Below, piece by piece: positions 8,056 to 18,959 of a stretch of 64,000 bases of DNA. The position numbers and the translations under genes were made by a program. The DNA lies in contig OX336355.1 in the NCBI GenBank assembly GCA_946902875.1, positions 11,875,347 to 11,939,346 of the forward strand. Reading direction: 5' to 3'. Position 1 is the stretch's first letter; the number at the start of each line of letters is the position of its first letter. The stretch is from Nematopogon swammerdamellus (lineage: Eukaryota > Arthropoda > Insecta > Lepidoptera > Adelidae). Under the pieces are notes generated by a model. It was not told the origin of the DNA. It ran no database searches and saw only the letters and a program-made list of their open reading frames with translations.

Positions 8056-10960
8056 ATGAAATCTTTTGTTGTATTGGCGGTCTGCTTCTTCGTCGCCGCT
8101 CAGGTAAGCTTGTTTAAGTATAATCTTGTAAAGTGTTTAATATTAAGTAGCAGAACTTTAATTGAATATTTAATTTAGGCTTGATCAATAGATAAACTGA
8201 ATATAACTGAGTTGAGCGGTAAAACCTAGAGTTTGGAGCGCAGAGCAGTGATGGGCGGCCGTCTTTTGAGCGCTTTTTAGTTGGATTTCTGTAGCGATTT
8301 ACTTTAAACTTACAATTAACATAGTTATTTTGATTACATTTTAAACAATTTAACTACCTGCAATGGTGTGAAAATCCCTCCATTTATTCGAGTTCCTTTG
8401 AAACATTGTATATATATAACTTGCTGTGCCTGCGGCTCCGCCTGCTCTCATATTTGACTTCTCTGCTAACCTCATAAGCCATTTAGCATGATAATAAGTA
8501 GCCTATAGTTGATGGGAAGAATCAAGCTATCCGCAGATTTTTTTTTATTAAAATCGTTTCAGTTGTTCTCGAGTTATAAGCGGACAGACAGACAGACAGA
8601 CAGAAAGCAGACGTTGGATTTTAATTAAGGTAAAAGGAAGGATGAATTTGTTCACATAAGTTCGGTATTATAAAAATTCCAGTAGTTCAGTTCAATGGTA
8701 AATAAGTTTATCTATGTTCTAATATTTAACTAAATTGTGTGTGTACGTTGTACCCTAATCGGTTGTTTTGTTTCTCGTGCAGGCGCTGACGGACGAACAG
8801 AAGGAGAAACTTAAGAAGCACCAGACTGAGTGCGTGGACGAGACCAAGGTTGGTTTGTATTTAAAAACTATTTCCTAAAATAAATTATATGATTTTTTTT
8901 TATTTGCGACATCCTACCGTCATTTTTATTACTACAAGCTACAATAAAACTTAATCATAGTACATACATTAGAAAACTAATTTTAATTCATTCTAACATT
9001 CTTTCTAATATTGAATCACCTCTCTAACTAGATTAAGAATTATGTAGTAGGTTAGTCAAATCTGTGATCTCAAAGTTCCGAGAGTTCCGTAGCACCGCGT
9101 AATTGGCAAGTTTTTATTATTTGTTGTTCTTAAACAACAAATAATAAAAATTTTAACGTTTTTATTTTTGCTTGTTTTTTGCTCTATCGTATTCGAAACT
9201 CTAAATTTATGTAGAGTTTCTTGTGTGACCCCCCCCCCCCCCCCCCCCCTCCCCCCCTTAATTTTTTACTTTTTGTTTCTTTTCTTATTAGTTACTATAC
9301 ATAATAAATAATTAATAACACATACATATTATTATGCGAAGATTTCAACCAACTACCTAATATATGGTTCAAAAGATACATCTCTTTAAAGGTAGGACTG
9401 ATATACGGACTGTGTGGCATCCCGTACGGATACGGAAAGCTAAAAACTACTTTAAAATTAGCCTTTTTATTGGAATTGATATGGTTGTCTACATCACCAA
9501 TAACAACCGCGATGTCAGCCCATGAGACCTTGGTGAACTAGGTGCCATGTCCGTGCTTCCCTTTGGTACCGCCGGCTACACTGAACTGGACGAAAAACTA
9601 TTTACATAGCCAATTACATCGACCACGCTCAGTGCAAACCAACCCGGTTTTCAACATTTGCCCTTACCTGCTGTCACGCGTATCATGTTTCAGTGAACAA
9701 GGTATAAGACCACACTGGCCAAATTGTGTCAAAAAACAATGGAGTAATATATTTAAAAAAAAAGGTATAAGACAAGATAATACAGGGTGTCCCAAAACTC
9801 AACGTCAAGCGGGAACCAGGGAGTAGGCCAGTTTATGAGTACCCAGGGAAAAATAAGAAAAAAAAAATCGGAGCCATTTGTTTTTATGATATTATGAGCA
9901 TTTTTCGAAAAACGTTGAAAATTTACATTTTAAGGTACTACGACTACAAGTTTTCAAATATAATTGTTAAAAAAAATTTATTGGTAGCCGAAATAACTCT
10001 GCTATTGATCAGTTTCCCAAACAAAACCAGAATGCCTGTAGTTTTACCAAAAAAATATTCAGTAAAATTTTTCTCTAAAAAAATAAATGACTCCGATTTT
10101 TTTTCTTATTTTTCCCTGGGTATAAACTGGCCTACTCCCTGGTTCCCGCTTGACGTTGAGTTTTGGGACACGGTGTATAAGGCAGACATTAATTTCTTCT
10201 GTTTCCAGGTGGACATCGCTCTGGTGAACAAGCTGAAGGCCGGAGACTGGAAGACTGAGAACGACTCTCTCAAGAAGTACGCGCTCTGCATGCTCATCAA
10301 ATCCGAGCTGATGACCAAGGACGGAAAGTTCAAGAAGGACGTGGCGCTCGCCAAGGTCCCTAACGCAGGTGGGTTTATTACTACATCATCATCATCATCA
10401 TCATCAGCCTGTATCGGTCCACTGCTGGATATAGGCCTCTCCCAAGGCACGCCACCAAACGTACCATGTACACAGTACTACATAGTACCATCAATATAGG
10501 TAGATCAATAATGTTGGGTAAGTCAATAATTTTGATATGTTGATAATTTTGTGTGAGACCATAGCTAGGGATAGATTCATAGGTTTGATTAAGCCCAAGA
10601 TTTTGGGTAAATACTTATATTATTTTAGTTAGGATCAAAGTAATTTTGATTAGATCACAAATTATGGGTATGTATGACCAAGATTTTTGGGAAGGTTATT
10701 AGATCTTAGGCAGTAATGGGTAGGATTATGTCTTGATCGGCTGTGACCATCAGTACATCATAAACAAATATTGATGTGCTCCAGCGAATCGAAAGTCAGA
10801 GTCACGTTTTTAACCATAAATATTACCCTCAGCTGACAAGCCAGCCGTGGAGAAGATCATCGACGCCTGCCTCGCCAACAAAGGCAACACACCTGAGCAG
10901 ACAGCCTGGAACTACGTCAAGTGCTACCATGAGAAGAACCCGAAGCACGCCATCTTGTAA
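8056..10960 (+). CDS. Odorant-binding protein, Minus-C (four-cysteine) type
   Basis: Four coding exons, 8056-8103, 8783-8848, 10209-10368 and 10833-10960, all with GT-AG introns (679, 1360 and 464 bp; phases 0, 0, 1), give 133 residues. Residues 1-16/17 (MKSFVVLAVCFFVAAQ) are a signal peptide, so the product is secreted, presumably into sensillar lymph or haemolymph, to carry small hydrophobic ligands. The mature part starts LTDEQKEKL and holds cysteines at 33, 65, 104 and 122. Spacings of 31, 38 and 17 residues fit C1, C3, C4 and C6 of the PBP/GOBP fold; C2 and C5 are replaced by K61 and E113, which defines the Minus-C subfamily with two disulphides. Length is normal for that group. The frame is intact and codon use GC-richer than the surroundings, so it is probably functional. 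Ligand and tissue cannot be told from sequence. It could equally act outside olfaction, as several Minus-C members do. Confidence 0.93.
8410..8640 (-). mobile_element. R-family repeat in intron 1
   Basis: Complement of GGGCGGAGCCGCGGGC-type end at 8418 (GCCTGCGGCTCCGCCTG) and of AATCCAACGTCTGCTTTCTG at 8600-8622, with (GACA)n. Lies wholly inside intron 1, antisense to the gene. Confidence 0.8.
9050..9450 (+). mobile_element. Diverged G-family remnant in intron 2, with poly(C)
   Basis: Recognisable pieces are AGTTCCGTAGCACCGCG, a TTTTTACTTTTTGTTTCTTT block, GATTTCAACCAACTACCTA, GGTTCAAAAGATACA and the end CGTACGGATACGGAAAGC. A run of about 22 C followed by CCCCCC sits at 9230-9257, where other copies have GGGACCCCC-type sequence. 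Confidence 0.5.
9465..9660 (-). mobile_element. Diverged S1 SINE fragment in intron 2
   Basis: Retains TACATCACC, GATGTCAGCCCAT, GGTGAACTAGGTGCCATGTC and GCCGGCTACACTGAACTGG in S1 order; ends within the body. No head. Confidence 0.7.
9783..10175. mobile_element. TA-flanked MITE with ~90-bp inverted repeats in intron 2
   Basis: Starts CAGGGTGTCCCAAAACTCAA after TA (9781-9782) and ends with the near-complement GTTTTGGGACACGGTG-type sequence before TA (10176-10177). The inverted repeats include CAGGGAGTAGGCCAG. TA duplication and ends suggest a Tc1/mariner-type MITE. It stops 33 bp before exon 3. Confidence 0.8.
10380..10450 (-). pseudogene. RTE-clade retrotransposon 3' end in intron 3
   Basis: The minus strand reads LGEAYIQQWTDTG and then a (TGA)n tail that supplies the stop, the characteristic end of lepidopteran RTE-clade reverse transcriptases. 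Only the last ~20 codons are present; it is a 5'-truncated insertion in intron 3. Confidence 0.75.
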
Positions 10961-11137
10961 ACTTACCGCGACCGCCTTAAGCGCCATTTTGTGAGATGAC
11001 GCCATTTTGTGAATTGCCGCCATCTTGTGACATGACGCCCTTTTTGCGAGACTACGCCATTGTGCGAAATGTCGTCAGCTTCCAAGTAGACTCTATTTTA
11101 TGAATTGTCGCCATTTCGCAAAATGTCGCTATTTTTC
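10949..11137. repeat. 18-bp degenerate repeat across the stop codon and 3' UTR
   Basis: GCCATCTTGTAA (10949-10960, codons AIL-stop shifted by one base) is followed by GCCATTTTGTGA at 10983 and 11001, GCCATCTTGTGA at 11019, then GCCCTTTTTGCGA at 11037 and GCCATTGTGCGA at 11056, and GCCATTTCGCAA near 11111. Spacing is 18-19 bp for the central units. Confidence 0.8.
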
Positions 11138-11454
11138 CACCAATACTTTAATCATCACAAGAGAATATCTTATCAGATTCGAAATCTGGATCTCTCATGA
11201 ACTGAAAGCCAATAATTGTAAACACCACGCAATTTTCATTGTCATCATTTGAGAACTTATTACAAAGTTTTGTGATTCCAAGATCTGGTTTAAATCACAA
11301 AAATAGGTAAAAAACGCCTCGCAGACGACTCATTCTGTGACGCAACACAATCAGTAATTTAAGGCGCAGATAATTAAATGTTCGTCATCATCTCAAACAA
11401 ACTATGCATTTAACTTAGATTTTATTATAAAATTAGGGACCGCTAGACAAAGAA

Positions 11455-11460
11455 AATAAA
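11455..11460 (+). terminator. Candidate poly(A) signal of the odorant-binding-protein gene
   Basis: AATAAA at 11455-11460, followed by T-rich GTTTTTATTG, about 495 bp after the stop. A second AATAAA lies at 11918-11923; either could be used. Confidence 0.5.
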
Positions 11461-12060
11461 AATTATTTCAAGTTAAAATTGTTTTTATTGATTCTAGTAA
11501 AATTCTGTCCGTTAATATGAAAGCGACATTAAAATTTTATGAATTATATTGAGATGATTTTCAAAATCAACGGAGTTTCATGGTTCTAGCTGACGCACAT
11601 ATTTAGGCTGTGGGTTGCCTGTCAGTCGCAAGATGGGCACTAATACGCAGGTGCTGATTCGGAAGGCTCATGAGGACAAAAATTATGTGTTTATGTTATG
11701 CACGAAAGTAACTTCGAACATTGCTTTCGTAAGTAATTCTTCAGAACCCTACAACAGCTGCCTGCCTCCATCTGGCCAATGGATCTTCTGATGGATCCCT
11801 GCCTCCGACATCTTCAAGAGATTCACTTTTTTACTTGTTTCTATTTTAACTGCTCTTACTTTTTATTCAATATCTGCTGTATGTACTTCTTATTTTCAAT
11901 TAAGTACTTTATATTTTAATAAACCAAAACATAAAAATGTATCATCGAAATTATCTTTTACTAATAATATGCGAAATTATAAACATCACTAAGCTTAATC
12001 AAAACTATAAATCAAACGTAAACTCGAACTCTTGTCAACTCGCTCAAAAAACTACAAACT
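11461..12060. other. Downstream spacer
   Basis: No repeat or gene recognised apart from the second AATAAA at 11918. Confidence 0.4.
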
Positions 12061-12061
12061 T

Positions 12062-12197
12062 ATAATGCGCGGGGCGGTCTCGGCGTGTCGCCGCCGCAGC
12101 GGTTCGTCAGTGTTCTCCCTCGCACCCGCACCGTACTTGTATAGTGTATTCGCGTGGCGGCGGGCGACGACACGCCGAGATCCGTCCCGCGCACTTT
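12062..12197. repeat. GC-rich imperfect inverted repeat
   Basis: Left arm GCGCGGGGCGGTCTCGGCG (12066-) pairs with the complement of the right arm ending CGCCGAGATCCGTCCCGCGC (to about 12193). Arms are about 36-43 bp around a ~58-bp loop. CpG-dense compared with the AT-rich flanks. May be a foldback element. Confidence 0.65.
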
Positions 12198-12383
12198 ACC
12201 ATTCACTCCTACCATACACACCTACATACCTGTCGCAAAACATTCAACAAACTCGCTGATTCACTCTCACACTTTGGCTTAAACAATAGAAATGGCAATG
12301 TAAACAATCAGTTACCGCTTTGGAAAACATCTAAGAGCGGAATTTGTTTTAATTTTGTGGGTACTCCAACTATAGGTATTAAC

Positions 12384-12673
12384 CACAGAGCATCAAATGC
12401 GCGCGCCCCTCCTGGAGGCGCCCTGAGCGCGATTTCTCTAAAACGCCGTTGAAGCCTGTGGGCGTGGCCTATGACTTACATATGTGTGTTGTGCGTGTGC
12501 ATTTGTTTTGTGCGTGTGCCTAACTTGCTCCTCTTTGTGTGTAGTGTCGATACTAGCATACACACACACATACGAAGCGCTAGCAGAACTGCGTGTAGTT
12601 TTTGGGTTTCAAATATTATCGCTTAGGGCGTCTCTAGTAGGGGGCGCGCGCGGTAGGTATTTGATGCTCTGTG
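12384..12673. mobile_element. hAT-like MITE, copy 1 (290 bp)
   Basis: Inverted ends CACAGAGCATCAAAT and ATTTGATGCTCTGTG, exact 8-bp target duplication GTATTAAC (12376-12383 and 12674-12681). Subterminal GGCGCC/GCGCGC-rich zones and central TG/CA-rich tract. No coding capacity. Eight-bp duplications indicate hAT superfamily transposition. Confidence 0.92.
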
Positions 12674-12793
12674 GTATTAACTCTGAGGCGCTCGACACGG
12701 CGCGCGGTGTGGCGTCTCCGACCGAGGAACGGGACATGCGCCGAACCTGAATACATTCAGTTTAATCATGAAACTTTTATGGATGCCTTTTAA

Positions 12794-13756
12794 CCCGGCG
12801 CATGCCTGGTGAAAATACTTACATAGTATGCCTACGTGGGTATTTCATACCCAAGATTCTTATCAATAAATAATGAAGAATAAAGAAAAATTTTTATAAA
12901 ATTATATTACGTTCTCATTAATTAACTCATATTATTTTCATTTATACCAAAATAAAAGACTACAAGTAGAAAATAATAACTTTATTAAGTTTTATATTCT
13001 GTAAGACGTAACATTTTGGAATTTTGGCACGTTTCAAATAATTCTTCGAAAATTTTTATTATAATAAATATTAGAGAAAAAAAGCAAACATTTCTTGGAA
13101 CTAGATATAGGCACTATCAAATTAAGTACTAATACATTAATGTATCTGTGCATATATGTCAAAATTATCTATAATAAACATCCTCACCATCTTGACATAT
13201 TTATTTGGCGTGTTCCGTGCATATCGACTCGTTGCAGGATGAGCAGGTGTGTTTTTTTTCCTGTGCTCACTCGTTGGACACTCCTGACATCTCGTATATC
13301 TTGCCGTCTTTTATGGTGGCTGATATGATGGTTCTCCGAGGTGATCTTTCAGCGAGGTGGTCGCTTTCGTCCTCGTCCTTTGAATCGGACTTTGTGTCTG
13401 TCGGCACAGAATCAAACAGTTCACGCAGTCGTCTCTGTTGTTCTTCCTCGGCCATTGTGCTGATAAAACCTGAATCAATCAAGATTATAGAAAAAAACCT
13501 ACTAATATAAAACAATATGTTTACCGAAAAAGGTGACGCCGCATGCCTACGTGGGCATCTCATACCCACGCGCAACTTTATCTCCACGTCTACTCACCCC
13601 GAACCACCGGAGGACACCGATTTAGCGTGCAGGCGACGAAGAAATTCCCACTCTCCAGCTACCGAGAACGCGGAATGGCAACATCACTTTTTTCTGTGTG
13701 AATTTAAAAAAATAAAACACCTTGGGTATGAGATGCCCACGTAGGCATGCGCCGGG
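12794..13756 (-). mobile_element. Internally deleted piggyBac element
   Basis: Flanked by TTAA on both sides (12790-12793, 13757-13760), with inverted ends CCCGGCGCATGCCT. A subterminal motif GCATGCCTACGTGGGCATC occurs beside the right end (complement), at 13540 and, as TATGCCTACGTGGGTAT, near the left end. At 963 bp it is less than half the usual 2.3-2.5 kb. Interior is a transposase remnant. Confidence 0.92.
13201..13455 (-). pseudogene. piggyBac transposase, N- and C-terminal ends only
   Basis: From ATG at 13455 the minus strand reads MAEEEQQRRLRELFDSV, then an acidic serine-rich stretch with DESDHLAERS, to a stop at 13267-13269. In the same frame after that stop comes HTCSSCNESICTEHAK and a stop at 13201-13203; this Cys/His cluster is the C-terminal cysteine-rich domain that binds the element's ends. 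The whole catalytic DDD core between them is deleted. The product would at most be a 63-residue fragment; with stop readthrough an N-terminal plus zinc-domain peptide. No activity expected. Confidence 0.85.
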
Positions 13757-13969
13757 TTAAGCCTATTTGAGAAGTAGCGAGACAGGTCAAATAGAGATTA
13801 AATATGCAAATATTATATTTTTTATAATTTTATGTATTTATTTATATCATGTGACCAGGTATTCACTCTCAACATATTGAATTCTGATATTTAAGGTAAT
13901 TAGTAGATGACATCATATTGTGAAACTACCAGAACACTAACGGACTACACACTAACGGACTACTAGAAC

Positions 13970-14263
13970 CACAGAGCATCAAATACCTACCGCCCGCGCC
14001 CCCTACTAGAGGCGCCCTAAGCGATGATATTTGAAACCCAATAACCGTACGCTGAGCTGCTAGCGCTTCGTATGTGTGTATGTGTGCTAGTATCGACACT
14101 ACACACAAAGAGGAGCAAGTTAGGCACACGCACAAAACAAATGCACACGCACAACACACATATGTAAGTCATAGGCCACGCCCACAGGCTTCAACGGCGT
14201 TGTAGAGAAATCGCGCTCAGGGCGCCTCTAGAAGGGGCGGGCGCGCGCATTTCATGCTCTGTG
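13970..14263. mobile_element. hAT-like MITE, copy 2 (294 bp)
   Basis: Ends CACAGAGCATCAAAT and TTTCATGCTCTGTG, target duplication ACTAGAAC (13962-13969, 14264-14271). Inverted relative to copy 1 in its interior. Confidence 0.92.
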
Positions 14264-14277
14264 ACTAGAACTAATTG

Positions 14278-14690
14278 GTCTGGGGTTGGTCTAGGCGTCA
14301 CGTCGGCTTCTCGTGCGAGAGGTCCGAGTTTGGAATCCGGTCGGGGTGTATCATGAGTTTTTTCTTACGAACATTGCATACCTACACCTGCTGCTTCACC
14401 GTTCGGAACCGGTGTAAAACTGTAGGTCTCTTCCCTTGCCCCTTACTAGGTGGTACGCTCAAATTGTAGCCGACTGGGTTGTTAGTTGTTTGTTACCACC
14501 ATACTGGATGTAAGACGGCCGAATAGCAGCCTAGGTTTTATTGTCATCTAGTCCAGGTATAGCCAGCAACCCAAAGGGAAGTCTCCGGTATGGCACCTAC
14601 CTTCTCGGAGGTGATATTGGCAGGTCAGAGCATGTGCTTTGGCCCCTTCGACTCATAACCACCCATACCGGATTACATAAAAAAAAAACA
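14278..14690 (+). mobile_element. T1 SINE, near full length
   Basis: tRNA-like head (GGTTGGTCTAGGCGTCACG, box-B-like GAGTTTGGAATCCGG), a body with CTTACTAGGTGGTA, GACGGCCGAATAGCAGCC and CCGGTATGGCACCTACC, and an end CCATACCGGATTACAT followed by an A10 tail. Fragments of the same family lie at 1-180, 37775-37935, 55060-55210 and 61700-61870. Confidence 0.78.
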
Positions 14691-14945
14691 ATGTAAATAC
14701 TATTTTATGCATAATAATAATAATTTACGTATCTACTTTATAAAATACTTACCATGAACATCAGAACCATAAATCAAAATGAAACTCGGTATAGGCTTAG
14801 AATTTATGCAACGCCAACCCAATTTTATACCTACTATAAATACTTTACAATTTTATATACTTTACATTTTATAACTACTCATATTACAACTATGGAGTGG
14901 TTGTGTACTTACATAAGAGTCTCTACGCTGCCGCTGCGCTGCTAC

Positions 14946-15242
14946 CACAGAGCATCGAATACCGCGCGCGCCCCCTCCTAGAGACGCCCTTAAAGCGATA
15001 ATATTTGAAACCCATTAACTGGACGCAGTGCCGCTAGCGCTTCGTATGTGTGTGTGTGTGTGTGTGTTAGTATCGACACTACACACAAAGAGGAGCAAGT
15101 TAGGCACACGCACAAAACCAATGCACACGCACAACACACATATGTAAGTCATAGGCCACGCCCAGAGGCTTCAACGGCGTTGTAGGGAAATCGCGCTCAG
15201 GGCGTCTCTAGGAGAGGCGCGCGCGGTATTCGATGCTCTGTG
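14946..15242. mobile_element. hAT-like MITE, copy 3 (297 bp)
   Basis: Ends CACAGAGCATCGAAT and ATTCGATGCTCTGTG, target duplication GCTGCTAC (14938-14945, 15243-15250). Contains a (TG)n at 15047-15066. Confidence 0.92.
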
Positions 15243-15919
15243 GCTGCTACCTATTACGTTAAATTTATTTAAAATAACGTCATTGAAGATTACCGAGAAA
15301 AACTTGTTCAGCGTCATCTTTTGGACAATAGTTAAACTTCTTAATCAAATTAATGAATGCGAAGAACTTATGGTCGGAGCTTTTAGTTTCAATAAGTTAC
15401 CACAGATGGCGCTTACAAAGATGTCGTTATTCATTATTGGCATTACACTTTGGTCGTGCAGTCGTGCTCCTTACTAACGAAAAACAGCAACAACGGGAGC
15501 AGAATATGCATTTGTGGGGATAATAGAAGTTGGTTGTTCTTTATGTAAAGGAGAAGTGGAGATTATCAAATAATTAAGCGTATTATCAAAATCGCCATCT
15601 CGTGAAATTAGTTGAAGCTTTTGTTAAGCGTCAACGCAACAAGTAGAATGGCGACAGCGTCTAGTTTCTCTAGTGGAGTCACAGATGGCGCTTACACAGA
15701 ATAAAGTGTAGTTCTTGCAACGAGAGATAGGTAGCGTTCGTGTTTGAAAAATATTTTTGAAACTACTGTATTTTTGCTTTAAAAAAGCTCAGTAGCATTT
15801 TCCTTAGTACCTACCTACTAGTATTTTTTCAGATAATCAAGGTTTTATGCGTTAAGAAAACTTCGCCAATACCATTTTGAACATCGGAAACTGGCCTTTT
15901 AATAGCGATTATATTGAAA

Positions 15920-16140
15920 ATCTAGCTTTTGCCTGCGACTTCGCTCGCGCGAAATTCGTATTTAAAAAGAACAAAGGAAGTAAGCCCGATACCGTACCTT
16001 TATTTCGGCGCGTGGAACAATTCCGTTTGTATGAGAGCCTACCCTGTGCCACGTATAGTTAAATGTGCTTGCATGAGTTTCATCGAATTCAGATGATCGG
16101 TTTAAGAGTTATGGAGGAACATACATACAGAAAAGATTTC
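15920..16140 (-). mobile_element. Probable retroelement tail
   Basis: TTTGCCTGCGACTTCGCTCG, GCCTACCCTGTGCCACG and TTCATCGAATTCAGATGATC blocks resemble a common lepidopteran non-LTR tail. Recognition is by general familiarity only; no coding remnant. Confidence 0.4.
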
Positions 16141-16339
16141 TAAAAATCGTCAATTTAGTTTTAGTAGCATACGTAGAGTCTACAAACGCAGTATCTCATA
16201 AAACTAAGTGACTTACTCCAAGACCATACCTTTCAGATTTATTATTAGTATTGATTGATGATACGAGTCCTAGAATGAGCAACAAGGAATTTCGCAAATT
16301 CGGTCGAACTGAGAGACCCTGTATATCCTTACGTTACGA

Positions 16340-16880
16340 CGTCCGTGAACCTGGAGTAGATTAACATGATAATTAGTTGAAAGTGGTCTTAAAATTTTGT
16401 ACTCATTTTGTACTTTTCTGTGCAATTGAAAAAAAATTCTGTGCAGCTATAGTTTAGCCGTAATATCAAAATGAAATTAGCTACTCCAGGTTCACTCTGG
16501 AGTAGTACTTACACTCTCAGAGCTGGGAGTGGTGTCAAATTTTGTACAAAATTGTGTACTATTCTGTGCGCTAAATAACTTTTTTTGTGCAAGCACAGTT
16601 TTCCCGTAAATCCTGAAAAACACTTAGAACCATGTAATTCTAGTTGTGAGATTATAATACACACGTTCCGGTGAAGTTTCATAGATTTGTAACTGCGACA
16701 GGGTTCTACAAGCCAAGCAATTTCAAGCTTGGTCGTCCAGATAATTAATTTTCAACCTTATGACTAATGTATTAGAGATGAAGACGTGGAAGACTACCAA
16801 ATGCATATTAGATCCTTTACTTACACGTCCCGAGAGAGAAAGATGGCGCATTCAAACGGCGAGTTAGAAAAGGAAAGAAA
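16340..16880 (+). repeat. ~520-bp dispersed repeat, left member of an inverted pair
   Basis: Runs from GACGTCCGTGAACCTGGAG to GAAAGATGGCGCATTC and is nearly identical to the complement of 23560-24107. Inside, TGAACCTGGAGTAG (about 16352) and its complement CTACTCCAGGTTCA (about 16482) form an inverted pair about 145 bp across. Identity of the element unknown. Confidence 0.9.
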
Positions 16881-17139
16881 GTAACTTTTTATGCCCGCTG
16901 CGGCACTTCACTGGCTTCTAGCGGCCGCCCCCCATAGCGCTATTGCGTTGAACATAAACAAAAAATCAAGGCTACGTACCCTTCTAGTTGCAATAGAGTG
17001 AAATTAAAAAAATCAAAATAATGTTGGTAGAAAGTAGACTGTGCTTAGTTGGATGATTCCATATTTATTTTAATATGTTTATGTCGCAGGGATTTTGTAA
17101 GACACGGCTTTTTATGAAAATACTAGGTATATTAAAAAA

Positions 17140-17345
17140 ATAGTCAGTCCGTCCGTCCGTCCGTCCGATGCGCGATGGCTGTATCTTTGGAACGGTAATA
17201 GCTAGCCGGTTGAAATGTTCACATAATATGTGTTATTTTGGCATATATGTATAAAAATTATACATATCCAATAAAAAAGTCAAAATTAAGCAGGTTTTAA
17301 GCCTAGCTCAAGCAGGGCGATAGCAAATTCGAAGTTTGCTTTGCG
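17140..17345 (-). mobile_element. G-family fragment
   Basis: (GTCC)n, GGCTGTATCTTTGGAACGGT and GTTGAAATGTTCACATAATATG match the complement of the G core. Head absent. Confidence 0.65.
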
Positions 17346-17587
17346 CTTATTAGTCATTTATTAGTCTGCAGTGGAAACCGTCAAGGGATGTGTGCAGGTG
17401 TATGTCACTGAATATTCAGTGGTGTATGCCATGTAAGAGTACATAAACATAGAATAGCACAAAATCAAAGTAGGTACTGATAACAAGTAGATGAAGTAAG
17501 TACATCTGACTTGTGTGAAGGGTTAGGTTGGCTATTAACTCAGATCAGGAAAGGACCTTCCTTCCTTTCCTGATCTGAGGCTATTAA

Positions 17588-17710
17588 TTATTTTTTTTTA
17601 TGGAAACTGACACGGTTGGCTACATCACCTACAACATCCGTGATGTCAGCCCATAACACCGGGTGACCTAGGTGACTGACATGGCGTCAGTGCTTCCCTT
17701 CGGTTATAGC
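17588..17710 (-). mobile_element. Truncated S1 SINE
   Basis: T9 tract, ATGGAAACTGACACGGTTGG and GATGTCAGCCCATAACACCG identify the 3' third of S1. Head and mid-body missing. Confidence 0.85.
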
Positions 17711-18039
17711 GAAAAAAAAATTACGATTACAAATTATTATTATAAGTTAAAAAAAATTACTCAATGGGACAATGCTACTTATGTCTCAACATACTTAAAG
17801 AATGCAAGTTTAGTTTCAACAAGCTGATTTGACATAATATTATCATAGGATTTGACGAGTTTTGGCCAAAAGTAGTGGGCTTATTTCTTTTAAAACATAA
17901 TGAACAGAATGAAATATAACCAACTACATTTTGAACAAAGATTCATAGGTGAGTTTTGTTTTAATTCAAACTCTTCGAAATGTCCCAACCACGATTTAAT
18001 CATTGTCTCATTCATGAGGTTGATATGTATGTTAAAAAT

Positions 18040-18560
18040 CTGCCAAGTGCGAGTCTTACTCGCGCGCGAAGGTTTCCGTATCTATCCGCTATCAATATTA
18101 TCCGCATATCCGCTCAGGTGGCATGGTCTTCGAATTTGAATTATCATTATCAGATATATATTTATGTTATGTATGACAGGTCTCCATGTTTACGTAACGT
18201 CACTTTATTTTTTAAAAGTGATCTGTCAAACGTCAAGCTTCTGAAAACTATTTTTTTTTGGAACCACCAAAGATTAAGAAGCGGCTATCTTTTAGAGACG
18301 CCTCAATGAGGTGGATAGCACCTTACGGTGACTAATCTATTTAAAAAAAAAAATTCTTGTATGGGGGCCCCCCTTAATTTTTAACTTTTTCTTATTTTTC
18401 GTATTTGTTGTTTCATCCGCCATAGTAACGCATATTCTGTGAAAGTTTCAACGGGCTACCTATCACGGTTCAAGAGATACAGCCCGCGGACAGACAGGCA
18501 GACGGACGGACGGACGACGGAGTCTTAGTAATAGGCTTCCGTCTGGGATACGGAAACCTA
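18040..18560 (+). mobile_element. G-family repeat with extra internal segment
   Basis: Begins CTGCCAAGTGCGAGTCTTAC, contains an extra ~200 bp (18110-18350), then TTGTATGGGGGCCCCCCTTA, GTTTCAACGGGCTACC, (GGAC)n and GGGATACGGAAACC. Confidence 0.75.
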
Positions 18561-18959
18561 AAAAAGGATGAAGTAAAAAAAGAGAGTTTCGGAAATAGAG
18601 GTTTTTATTATTGAATGATACATAATCTCACATAATCTCATCTACCCAATTAAAGTTCCACTTATTAAACAGTACAGTTTTATTTCACTTTTGTTACGTA
18701 TACCATACTCAACAATGTGTAAAAATAAAATATTTTTAGACTACGAAAAACAAAGGAATTAACAAGGAAAGGTTAGTACCGTTAAAAGAAACTAAAAAAT
18801 GTATGCGCGCCATCTACCTAAAAGAGTATGAAGCATTTTAACTAACATGAAGCATTCATACATACATACAGACAGACGTTCCCTTTTATAAGAAGTAGAG
18901 ATAGAGATAGAGGTAGAGATAGTTTCGCTACCACTACGAGTATATTATTTTTCGTTTTC

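Noticed and set aside
9894..10499. A 201-codon open frame overlapping odorant-binding-protein exon 3.
   Set aside because: It reads through the MITE, the intron 2 acceptor and the RTE tail in intron 3; only the exon part is coding.
12384..12681. A 6-bp target duplication (TATTAA type) that would suggest IS3EU or Dada.
   Set aside because: Setting the end at CACAGAG gives exact 8-bp duplications in all four copies, which fits hAT better.
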